This document shows, in pieces, positions 1 through 6,347 of a DNA stretch of 18,633 nucleotides. A program made the translations under genes and the position numbers. Origin of the DNA: Actinomycetes bacterium (GTDB taxonomy: Bacteria; Actinomycetota; Actinomycetes; Mycobacteriales; Mycobacteriaceae); NCBI GenBank assembly GCA_023416315.1, contig JAEZIA010000187.1, forward strand, positions 1-18,633, given 5' to 3'. Within the stretch, counting starts at the first letter, position 1. Every line of letters starts with the position of its first letter. The notes beneath the pieces are model-generated. The model had not been told where the DNA came from, did no database searches, and was given only the letters and a program-made list of their open reading frames with translations.

Positions 1-431
1 TCGTCGAGTTCGGAATGTCGTTGGGGCTGTCCACCATTCACCTGGCCAGCGCCGTGCGCGACAACGGCACCGGGCGGGTGGTGACCACCGAACTGAGCGC
101 AGCCAAGGTCGCCGCCGCATCGTCGACATTCGCCGACGTCGGCCTCGACGACGTGATCACGGTGCTGGCCGGCGATGCGACGCAGACGCTGTCCGGGATC
201 GACGAGGCGGTGGCCTTCGTGCTGCTCGACGGTTGGAAGGATCTGTACATCCCGGTCCTGCAGGTACTCGAGCCGCGGCTGACCGACGGGGCGCTGGTCG
301 TCGCCGACAACACCGGTCTTGCCGACGCCCAGCCGTACGTCTCCTACATCCGCAACCCGGCAAACGGCTATGTGGGCGTGAGCTTTCCGGTCCGAGACTC
401 CGACGCCATGGAGATCAGCTGCCGGGCCTGA
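1..431 (+). CDS. SAM-dependent class I O-methyltransferase, 5'-truncated by the window
   Basis: The reading frame is open from the window edge (codons in phase from position 3) to a TGA at 429-431, giving about 142 residues. The first visible residues, VEFGMSLGLSTIHLA, are the glycine-containing SAM-binding motif I of a class I methyltransferase, so the N-terminal part lies outside the window and the ATG at 15 is internal. Later segments fit the same fold: VVTTELS is the acidic strand-2 motif, LAGDATQTL follows, then FVLLDGWKDLY (the Asp after strand 4) and GALVVADNT (strand 5). This resembles the catechol/caffeoyl-CoA type O-methyltransferases, which transfer a methyl group from SAM to a small-molecule hydroxyl. 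The substrate cannot be inferred. The gene ends one base before the stop codon of the oppositely oriented acyl-AMP ligase, with no visible terminator between them. Confidence 0.8.
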   Translation, partial: VEFGMSLGLSTIHLASAVRDNGTGRVVTTELSAAKVAAASSTFADVGLDDVITVLAGDATQTLSGIDEAVAFVLLDGWKDLYIPVLQVLEPRLTDGALVVADNTGLADAQPYVSYIRNPANGYVGVSFPVRDSDAMEISCRA

Positions 432-432
432 G

Positions 433-2067
433 CTAGGTGACCAGCGCGACCGAGTTCGCGCGGCGCAGCTTGCCCGACGGCGTCTTCGGGATCGTGCCCG
501 GCCCGAGGACCACGACATTGCGCGGCCGCACGTCGACCTCGGTGACGACCTCGTGGGCCACCTCGTGCTCGATCCGCCGCACCGCGGCCGGGTCCTGCCA
601 GGCGTTGGACTCCACCGCCACCGCGAAGGTCTCGCGGGAATGCCCGGCGTCGAGGCGCACGGCCACCGCGCAGCCGGGGCGCACGCCTTCGACGCGGCCG
701 GCGGCCCGCTCGATGTCGGTCGGGTAGATGTTGCGGCCGGCCATGATGATCACGTCCTTGACGCGACCGCACACCACGACGTGGCCGTTCTCCAGCAGGT
801 AACCGAGGTCGCCGGTGTCGTACCAGCCGTGCTCGTCCTGGGCGGGTACGAAGCCGCCCATCGTGATGTAGCCGGGCGTCAGCGACTCACCACGCAACTC
901 GATGATGCCGACCCCGCGGGCGGGCAACACGTTGCCGTCCTCGTCGACGATGCGGGCTTCCAGATCCTTGAGCAGCGGGCCGAGGGTGGCCAGGCGGCGG
1001 GTGTTGCCCTTGGACGCGGGCACCGCGCGGCGCAGCGCGGCCAGCAGATCGGCGTCGACCTCGTCGACCACCAGGCCGGCACCGCACTCGGAGAACGACA
1101 CCGCCAGCGTGGTCTCGGCCATGCCGTACGCCGGCAGGATCGCTTCCGGCTGCAGCCCGAACGGGCGGCCGGCGTCCAACAGGTCCTCGACGTCGGCGGG
1201 CTCGACCGGCTCGGCGCCGGACAGCGCGAAGCGCAGCGTGGACAGATCGAACTCGCCCGGTTTGGCCTGGCGGCGCAACCGCTTGGCGAACAGCGCGTAG
1301 GCGAAGTTCGGGGCCGCGGTCATCGTGCCCTTGTACTTGTCGATGAGCTTGGCCCACAGCAGGGTGTCGCGCAGGAAGTCCATCGGTGTGACCTTGACCA
1401 GCTCGGCGCCGAAGTACATCGGGATGGTCAGGAAGCCGACCATGCCCATGTCGTGGAAGCAGGGCAGCCAGCTGACCATGACATCTTTGTCGATGTCGTA
1501 TTCGGCGCCGATGAACATGGCCTCGGCGTTGGAGTGGATGTTGCGGTGCGTGATCACGACCGCCTTCGGCGAACCCGTCGAGCCGGACGTCAGCTGCATC
1601 AGCGCGACATCGTCCTCGGACGTCTCCACCGGGTCGATCGGCTCGGCGGCCAGCAATGCCTCCACCGTGAGCACCTTGACGCCGCGCTCCTCGAGCACCG
1701 GCACCGCGACGAGGAACGGGTCGGAGACGATGACGGCCTTGGCCTCGATCATGTCGATGACCGTGGCGGTGTCCTTCGCCCACTGCTCCAGGTCGGTGCG
1801 CGGGGTGGGCTGGTGCAGCATCGTCAGGCTGGCGCCACGCATCCACAGCGCCTGCGCCGTCGGCGCGATCTCCACCGGAGCGCCGGCCAGCACGCCGACC
1901 GCATCACCGAGGCCGATCCCGGCCTCGGCCAGGCCGCCTGCGATGCGGCGGGCACGTTCGTGCACCTCACGCCAGGTGTGCCGAACCGGCTCGTGGGGTT
2001 CCCCGGTGACCATGCCCTTGCTGCTGGTCATGGCACTGTGGAACATCTTGTCGGTGAAACGGCTCAC
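433..2067 (-). CDS. pks16: Fatty-acyl-AMP ligase / acyl-CoA synthetase (Pks16-like)
   Basis: A 544-residue ANL-superfamily adenylating enzyme. Visible motifs are the P-loop LTSGSTGSPKAV at 159-170, SWLPCFHDMGMVG at 199-211 (the HDMG form typical of FadD32-like acyl-AMP ligases), YGMAETT at 314-320, YDTGDLGYL at 416-424, GRVKDVIIMAGRNIYP at 434-449, and the C-terminal catalytic lysine in PKTPSGKLRR (K533). The family activates fatty acids as acyl-adenylates; whether this member then loads CoA or a carrier protein cannot be told from sequence. The position next to ispE and the length agree with the M. tuberculosis gene named pks16, although no ketosynthase domain is present, so that name is misleading. 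The GTG start at 2067-2065 has a strong GAGGAGG ribosome-binding site at 2073-2079 with 5-nt spacing. It overlaps the stop of an upstream small ORF as GTGA, implying translational coupling. Confidence 0.9.
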   Translation of the reverse strand: MSRFTDKMFHSAMTSSKGMVTGEPHEPVRHTWREVHERARRIAGGLAEAGIGLGDAVGVLAGAPVEIAPTAQALWMRGASLTMLHQPTPRTDLEQWAKDTATVIDMIEAKAVIVSDPFLVAVPVLEERGVKVLTVEALLAAEPIDPVETSEDDVALMQLTSGSTGSPKAVVITHRNIHSNAEAMFIGAEYDIDKDVMVSWLPCFHDMGMVGFLTIPMYFGAELVKVTPMDFLRDTLLWAKLIDKYKGTMTAAPNFAYALFAKRLRRQAKPGEFDLSTLRFALSGAEPVEPADVEDLLDAGRPFGLQPEAILPAYGMAETTLAVSFSECGAGLVVDEVDADLLAALRRAVPASKGNTRRLATLGPLLKDLEARIVDEDGNVLPARGVGIIELRGESLTPGYITMGGFVPAQDEHGWYDTGDLGYLLENGHVVVCGRVKDVIIMAGRNIYPTDIERAAGRVEGVRPGCAVAVRLDAGHSRETFAVAVESNAWQDPAAVRRIEHEVAHEVVTEVDVRPRNVVVLGPGTIPKTPSGKLRRANSVALVT

Positions 2068-2309
2068 GACGACCTCCTCGGCATCCGGAGCTGGCTGATC
2101 AGCGACGTTTCAGACGATGTCAACGCCCTGTATTTCATGCTCCACCTGCTGCAACGCACTGCATAGAAGGCACGCCAGTACGACTGGGGAGCGGTTCGGT
2201 CTCGAAATGATGATGACGCGGCATGAGCTCCGGTACTGCTGGCCCACCGCCCGCCCCGGATCGGGGTGGGCGATACGCATGCGTGCAATGCCCGGCCGCT
2301 AGTAATCAC
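2064..2309 (-). CDS. Small hypothetical protein (81 aa), leaderless, coupled to pks16
   Basis: No family is recognised. The protein starts MITSGRALHACVSP and ends LRMPRRSS. It is rich in Ser and Arg, has three Cys, and shows no signal peptide, membrane segment or known motif. Two independent context signals support translation. First, its GTG start at 2309 lies exactly 7 nt after a TAAGAT -10 hexamer (2322 to 2317), the geometry of a mycobacterial leaderless transcript. Second, its TGA overlaps the GTG start of the pks16-like gene as GTGA, and its last codons contain that gene's ribosome-binding site. From memory, M. tuberculosis has a small hypothetical gene (Rv1012) between ispE and pks16, which may correspond. 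The composition is not clearly that of a folded protein, so it may serve mainly as a translated leader for pks16. Confidence 0.5.
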   Translation of the reverse strand: MITSGRALHACVSPTPIRGGRWASSTGAHAASSSFRDRTAPQSYWRAFYAVRCSRWSMKYRALTSSETSLISQLRMPRRSS

Positions 2310-2316
2310 CGCCGCT

Positions 2317-2345
2317 ATCTTAAACTCCCCTTAAGTTACCGCCAA
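2317..2345 (-). promoter_or_regulatory. Promoter for the small ORF and pks16
   Basis: On the minus strand TTGGCG (2345 to 2340) is followed after 17 bp by TAAGAT (2322 to 2317). This fits a SigA-type promoter with the mycobacterial TANNNT -10. The GTG of the small ORF begins 7 nt after the -10, so transcription probably starts at that codon. The spacer contains the inverted repeat CTTAA-N7-TTAAG at 2319-2335, which may be chance or an operator. The rest of the 61 bp between this start and the ispE stop shows nothing else. Confidence 0.6.
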
Positions 2346-2370
2346 GTTTTCAGCACTAATGAGAACCGCG

Positions 2371-3324
2371 TCACACCCGCTGGCCGGGGACGACCCGCGC
2401 CCCGTGCACCGGGCCGCTGGCCACCCGAACGGTGCGGCACACGTCGACACTGGCCAGTTCCGTTCCGACATCGACGGCCGCGGTCGCCGACTCACACAGG
2501 AACGCACACGTCGGCCCGGAGCCGGACACGATCCCCGCCAGCGCGCCCGCTTCGGCGCCGGCCCGCAGGGTCCGGCGCAGCGCGGGGTTCAGGCTCAGCG
2601 CGGCGGCCTGCAGGTCGTTGCCCAGCAATGCGGCCAGCTCACGCGGACTTCCACCGGCCAGCGCTGCAAGCAGTGGCTCGGGGTCACTCAATCGGGGCGG
2701 GTCACCCACCTCGCGGAGGCGGTCGATCTCGGAGTAGACCTCTGCCGTCGACAACCCGCCCTGCCCGAAGGCCAACACCCAGTGAAAGGTGTTGCGGGCC
2801 AGGACGGTCGCCAGTTCTTCGCCGCGGCCGGTGCCCAGCGCCGTGCCGCCGTGCAGCGCGAAGGGCACATCACTGCCCAGCTGCGCGGCCAGCGCGTGCA
2901 GGTCGCGGCGCGGCACGCCCAACTCCCACAGATTGTTCATCGCAACCAGAACCGCTGCGGCGTCGGCGCTGCCGCCGGCCATACCGCCGGCCACCGGGAT
3001 CGACTTCTCGATGGTGATCTCGACATCGGGTGCGCGCCCGACATGTTCGGCCATCAACTCCGCGGCCTGCCAGGCGATGTTGCGCTCGTCGGCCGGCAGT
3101 TCGTCGGCGCCCTCACCCGCGATCTGCAGTGACAGCACGTCGGCGTTGCGGACGGTCACCTCGTCGACCAGCGACACGGCATGGAAGACGGTGGTGAGCT
3201 CGTGGTAACCGTCGGCGCGGCGGTCACCGACCCCGAGGTAGAGGTTCACCTTGCCCGGCACCCGCACGGTCACCGATCCGGTCGGCACCCATTCGGTCGC
3301 GGTGGAGCCGTTGGATGAGGACAC
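2371..3324 (-). CDS. ispE: 4-diphosphocytidyl-2-C-methyl-D-erythritol kinase (IspE)
   Basis: A 317-residue GHMP-family kinase. It phosphorylates the 2-hydroxyl of CDP-methylerythritol in the non-mevalonate (MEP) pathway, which supplies isoprenoid precursors. The N-terminal substrate motif PGKVNLYLGV (K25), the ATP-binding loop PVAGGMAGGSADAA at 110-123, SDVPF with the catalytic Asp (D152), and the C-terminal glycine motif GIVSGSGPT at about 264-272 are all present and in order. The length is close to the usual 300-320. In the standard mycobacterial order ispE directly follows ksgA, but here a plus-strand kinase gene lies between them. The GTG start at 3324 sits 6 nt after a TAGTCT -10, so ispE appears to have its own leaderless promoter in addition to any read-through from ksgA. 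Confidence 0.96.
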   Translation of the reverse strand: MSSSNGSTATEWVPTGSVTVRVPGKVNLYLGVGDRRADGYHELTTVFHAVSLVDEVTVRNADVLSLQIAGEGADELPADERNIAWQAAELMAEHVGRAPDVEITIEKSIPVAGGMAGGSADAAAVLVAMNNLWELGVPRRDLHALAAQLGSDVPFALHGGTALGTGRGEELATVLARNTFHWVLAFGQGGLSTAEVYSEIDRLREVGDPPRLSDPEPLLAALAGGSPRELAALLGNDLQAAALSLNPALRRTLRAGAEAGALAGIVSGSGPTCAFLCESATAAVDVGTELASVDVCRTVRVASGPVHGARVVPGQRV

Positions 3325-3330
3325 CGGACG

Positions 3331-3336
3331 AGACTA
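3331..3336 (-). promoter_or_regulatory. -10 element of the leaderless ispE promoter
   Basis: TAGTCT on the minus strand (3336 to 3331) matches TANNNT. Its last base is separated by 6 nt from the GTG start of ispE at 3324, which is where transcription would begin. No recognisable -35 is visible, as is common in mycobacteria. Confidence 0.5.
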
Positions 3337-3379
3337 TCGCGCCGCGCGCGATTCCCCCGGCCGTGCGCTAGCCGCGATC

Positions 3380-3385
3380 TAGGGT
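3380..3385 (+). promoter_or_regulatory. -10 element of the leaderless protein-kinase promoter
   Basis: TAGGGT at 3380-3385 matches TANNNT, and the GTG start of the kinase at 3392 follows after 6 nt. No convincing -35 is seen. The 67-bp divergent gap with ispE carries separate, non-overlapping -10 elements for the two genes. Confidence 0.5.
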
Positions 3386-3391
3386 CGAACC

Positions 3392-4207
3392 GTGGCGCAT
3401 CCCGGGCAGACGTTCGCGGGCTACGTCGTCGAAAACGAGCTCGGTCGTGGCGGCGAGGCAGCGGTCTACCTGGCGCGCAGCGCCGACCGGACGCCCGAGG
3501 TGGTCGCGCTGAAGGTGCTCGACTCCGAGCACCGGAATCCGGCGAGCACCGCCCGGCTGGCCCGCGAGTACCGGGTCGCCGGCCGGCTGCGGCACCGCCA
3601 CATCGTGGCGGTCTACGACCACGGTCCGCACTGGATGACGATGCAATACGTCGACGGCGGCAACGCCACCCGGCTTCCGTCGCTGCAAACCAGGCTGGCG
3701 GCGCTGAGCCAGATCGCGGCGGCACTCGATCACGCCCACCACGACGGCGTCGTACACAGCGATGTCAAACCCGCGAATATTCTTGTGCACCAGGACTTTT
3801 CCCAACACGGGGCGGTGCTGATCGACTTCGGCGTCGCGCACGTCCTCGCCGAGGATGTCTGGCACCGTCCCGTTCACGTGTTGGCGTCGCTGCCCTACGC
3901 CGCGCCCGAACTGCTGCAAGGCCGGCTGCCGCAGGCCGCCACCGACGAATACGCGCTGGCCTGCACGGCGCTGGAACTGCTGACCGGGGCACCGCCATTT
4001 ACCGCCGACGACCCGCTGGCACTCGTGGACGCGCACGTCCATCTACCGCCGCCGGAAGTGTCACGGCAGATTCCGTGGCTGTCCAAGTCGTTCGACGTGG
4101 TCCTGGCAAGGGCCATCGCCAAAGATCCGGACCGGCGATACCCGTCATGCACCGAACTGGTGCATCACCTTGCCGAAGCGGTGCGCCGAAGCGTTCAGAG
4201 CACCTGA
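3392..4207 (+). CDS. Soluble Ser/Thr protein kinase, catalytic domain only, non-RD
   Basis: A 271-residue Hanks-type (PknB-like) kinase with nothing outside the catalytic domain: no transmembrane helix, sensor or regulatory extension. Catalytic residues are in place: glycine loop GRGGEAAVY at 18-26 (the third Gly is Ala), VALK lysine K41, probable helix-C Glu E59, catalytic loop VHSDVKPANI (D124, K126, N129), IDFG (D145) and APE at 171-173. The Arg of the canonical HRD is Ser (H122-S123-D124), making it a non-RD kinase. Such kinases usually do not need activation-loop phosphorylation. Because K41, D124, N129 and D145 all remain, it should be active. Its substrates are unknown. It sits between ksgA and ispE on the opposite strand, overlaps the 3' end of ksgA by 13 bp, and has a leaderless -10. 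Confidence 0.9.
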   Translation: MAHPGQTFAGYVVENELGRGGEAAVYLARSADRTPEVVALKVLDSEHRNPASTARLAREYRVAGRLRHRHIVAVYDHGPHWMTMQYVDGGNATRLPSLQTRLAALSQIAAALDHAHHDGVVHSDVKPANILVHQDFSQHGAVLIDFGVAHVLAEDVWHRPVHVLASLPYAAPELLQGRLPQAATDEYALACTALELLTGAPPFTADDPLALVDAHVHLPPPEVSRQIPWLSKSFDVVLARAIAKDPDRRYPSCTELVHHLAEAVRRSVQST

Positions 4208-5103
4208 GCCGGCCGCGACGGACCTTCCGAGGAGTCCGCGGTGAACTCACCCGAGCGCTGCAGCAGCCGGACGAAGTCGGCGATCGTCAACGTCTCCCCA
4301 CGACGGGCGGGGTCGATGCTGGCGGCCAGCAGTCGCTCGGCGGACTCGTTGCCCGTGCCCGCCCACTCGAGGAACGCATTGCGGGCCGTCTTGCGCCGCT
4401 GCGCGAAGGCGATGTCGATCAGCTCGAACACCTTGTCGCGGAAGCCGTCATCGGTCGGCCACGGCGAGACCTCGTGACGGTCGATGCGCACCAGACCCGA
4501 GTAGACCCGCGGAATCGGCCAGAACACCGTCGGCGACACCATGCCGTAGCGGCGCACCTTGCCGAAGAAACGCACCTTGACGCTGGGGACGCCGTAATCC
4601 TTGCCACCGGGCTCGGCCGCGAGCCGCTCGGCCACCTCGGCCTGGACCATCACCATCACGGTCCGGATCGACGGGAACTCGGCGAGCAGGTGCAGCAGCG
4701 CCGGAACGGCGATGTTGTACGGCAGGTTGGCCACCACGGCGGTGGGCGCCTCGGCGAGGTCGGCGCGTTCGATGCCGAGGATGTCGCGGTTGAGCACGGT
4801 CAGCCGGTGGATCTCGCTGTGGGAGTGCTCGGCAACCGTCTTCGGCAGGCGCTGGGCCAGCACCGGATCGATCTCGATCGCGCTCACCGTCGCGCCGCGG
4901 TCCAGCAACGCCAGCGTCAACGAGCCCAGGCCGGGCCCGACCTCGAGGACGTGGTCGTGCTTATTGATCCCGGATGCCGAGACGATACGACGCACAGTAT
5001 TTGCGTCGTGTACAAAATTTTGGCCCAGAGATTTACGCGGCTTGAAGTCGAGTTCTTTGGCCAGATTTCTGATCTCGGTTCGTCCGAGAAGACGAATCGT
5101 CAC
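4195..5103 (-). CDS. rsmA: 16S rRNA (adenine1518/1519-N6)-dimethyltransferase (KsgA/RsmA)
   Basis: A 302-residue dimethyltransferase that modifies two adjacent adenines in helix 45 of 16S rRNA during small-subunit maturation. The family-defining QNF at 28-30 (KSLGQNFVHD), SAM motif I VLEVGPGLG at 52-60, the acidic IEID at 76-79, and the catalytic NLPYN at 126-130 are all visible. The GTG start overlaps the rpfB stop codon by 4 bp (GTGA), so translation is coupled to rpfB; this pairing is conserved in mycobacteria. The C-terminal tail (SSEGPSRPAQVL) is encoded partly in DNA that also codes, on the other strand, for the end of the protein kinase (13-bp overlap). Confidence 0.97.
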   Translation of the reverse strand: MTIRLLGRTEIRNLAKELDFKPRKSLGQNFVHDANTVRRIVSASGINKHDHVLEVGPGLGSLTLALLDRGATVSAIEIDPVLAQRLPKTVAEHSHSEIHRLTVLNRDILGIERADLAEAPTAVVANLPYNIAVPALLHLLAEFPSIRTVMVMVQAEVAERLAAEPGGKDYGVPSVKVRFFGKVRRYGMVSPTVFWPIPRVYSGLVRIDRHEVSPWPTDDGFRDKVFELIDIAFAQRRKTARNAFLEWAGTGNESAERLLAASIDPARRGETLTIADFVRLLQRSGEFTADSSEGPSRPAQVL

Positions 5104-6221
5104 GATGCACCCCTACCACACACGGGCCACGCTCCCCAGCCTTGTCGCGACCGCGTGACTTCAGCAATCGCAATTTGTTCTTCCCTGGTCGCCAAATCGG
5201 CACGCCCAGCATAGCGCAGTCCGCCGTTTCTTTCCCAGGTGTTTTGATCAAATTGAACACCGCCGTAATAACCGTTGCCGGTATTGATGGCCCAGTTTCC
5301 ACCGGCTTCGCACCTGGCAATGGCGTCCCAAATGGGTCCGTTCAGCACCGGAGGCACCTCGGTGCCAGGTTTGGCGCCGACCCGAAGAACGGAATCACGT
5401 GCCGGCACCACCACGGTGTTGGCAACGGGCAGCCTGCCCGTCTCGACCCCGTTGACCTTGGCGACAGCAAAAGTCACGTCTTGCAGGCCGGGCGTCCCGG
5501 GATCCTCGACGACCTGGCGGCTCATGTTCAGCGTGGGGTCCTCGATCCGCTGCGGGACCGGCGCCAGCGGCACCTGCTCGGTGACCTTCTCGATCCGGGT
5601 CCGGGTCACCTGAATCTGCATGCCTGCGATCACCGGGGACGACGGCGCGGGCACCACCGAGTCGGCCTGCTCCAGGGGAACGCCGGCCGCGGCCAGCAAG
5701 CCGGCCACGTTCGGGGCGGCCAGATGCACGGTCTTCACCACGCCGCCGTCGTTGATCTGCACGGTCTTGGCACTGACCACGGGCAGTGCCATGCCTTCCA
5801 GCGGCAGCCGGCTGCCGCGCGAGGCCGCCGCCGGTGCGGTGTCGGTCATCCGCAGTTGGGCGAGCGCCTCATCCACCGTCGACGCGGTGGTCCACACCTG
5901 CTTGGGGTTCTGGCCGTCCAGCGAGATCTGCAGCGGTTTGCTGCGGCGCAACACGATCGTCTCGGCGTTGGTCACGGTCTGGTTCGCCCCGGGAAAGAGG
6001 TCGTCGCGCTCCCCGACCGTGTAGCCGTTCTCTTCGACGACGTCGATGACCCGCGACTTCATCGTGCTGACCTTCAGCTGGGCACCGTCGATGTTCAGCG
6101 TCACGGTCTTGTGGGAACTCACCGCGAACGCCCCGGCACCAGCCAGCGTCAGCAGTACTGCTGCGACGACGAGACGAAGAATCGGTGACGGCGACTGCTG
6201 CAGCTTGGTCAACGCGTTCAA
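5100..6221 (-). CDS. rpfB: Resuscitation-promoting factor RpfB (muralytic transglycosylase)
   Basis: A 373-residue cell-wall enzyme of the Rpf family, which cleaves peptidoglycan and stimulates regrowth of dormant mycobacteria. In order it has a cytoplasmic N-terminus and a hydrophobic signal/anchor at about 15-35, three DUF348 repeats at about 40-80, 97-138 and 155-197, a G5 domain at about 205-285, and the lysozyme-like Rpf domain at about 295-370. That domain has the catalytic Glu in RCEAGGNW (E305) and the cysteine pair C304/C368. The start is a TTG at 6221, with AGGA 9 nt upstream. The residues after the hydrophobic segment are AVSSHKTV with no cysteine, so unlike the M. tuberculosis protein (recalled as AVAACKTV) it has no possible lipobox. 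It is the first gene of the rpfB-ksgA unit and follows a terminator-like leader hairpin. Confidence 0.97.
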   Translation of the reverse strand: MNALTKLQQSPSPILRLVVAAVLLTLAGAGAFAVSSHKTVTLNIDGAQLKVSTMKSRVIDVVEENGYTVGERDDLFPGANQTVTNAETIVLRRSKPLQISLDGQNPKQVWTTASTVDEALAQLRMTDTAPAAASRGSRLPLEGMALPVVSAKTVQINDGGVVKTVHLAAPNVAGLLAAAGVPLEQADSVVPAPSSPVIAGMQIQVTRTRIEKVTEQVPLAPVPQRIEDPTLNMSRQVVEDPGTPGLQDVTFAVAKVNGVETGRLPVANTVVVPARDSVLRVGAKPGTEVPPVLNGPIWDAIARCEAGGNWAINTGNGYYGGVQFDQNTWERNGGLRYAGRADLATREEQIAIAEVTRSRQGWGAWPVCGRGAS

Positions 6222-6248
6222 GAGTTTCGATCCTGCCTAGGCACTACC

Positions 6249-6278
6249 AAAAGAACAGGGGCGCCAATCTGGCTCCCC
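6249..6278 (-). terminator. Intrinsic terminator / attenuator hairpin upstream of rpfB
   Basis: On the minus strand GGGGAGCC - AGATT - GGCGCCCC (6278 to 6258) forms seven G:C pairs with one internal A/G mismatch and a 5-nt loop. TGTTCTTTT (6257 to 6249) follows directly. This is a classical Rho-independent terminator shape, rare in this kind of genome. It lies 69 nt after the tatD stop and 27 nt before the rpfB start, so it could end the tatD transcript, act as the expression platform of the rpfB leader switch described in M. tuberculosis, or both. Confidence 0.75.
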
Positions 6279-6290
6279 TTTGATCACAAG

Positions 6291-6320
6291 ACGGTAACGA
6301 ACCATCCCGTGCCGGAGCAA
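6291..6320 (-). promoter_or_regulatory. Candidate rpfB promoter
   Basis: On the minus strand TTGCTC (6320 to 6315), an 18-bp spacer and TACCGT (6296 to 6291) make a weak SigA-like promoter. Transcription would start near 6284, so the terminator hairpin would lie at the very 5' end of a roughly 60-nt leader. This is low confidence; the true start could be further upstream, within tatD. Confidence 0.3.
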
Positions 6321-6347
6321 CCCGGGCTCGCCGCTCTCAACAGACCC

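Noticed and set aside
553..2166. Long plus-strand open frame (537 codons) opposite the acyl-AMP ligase
   Set aside because: Its His/Arg/Gly/Val-rich translation has no family resemblance. It mirrors a gene with clear adenylation motifs, so it is an antisense shadow of GC-rich codons.
2110..2280. Alternative 56-codon ORF (MRIAHPDPG...) in the pks16 leader, another frame
   Set aside because: It has neither promoter spacing nor a stop coupled to pks16; the frame with GTG 2309 has both.
3325..4207. Kinase gene as cargo of a mobile element
   Set aside because: No terminal repeats, target duplication, integrase or clear compositional change was seen at its edges.
4075..5214. Plus-strand open frame (379 codons) opposite ksgA
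   Set aside because: It is an antisense shadow: low-complexity translation, no motifs, and the opposite strand encodes a complete KsgA.
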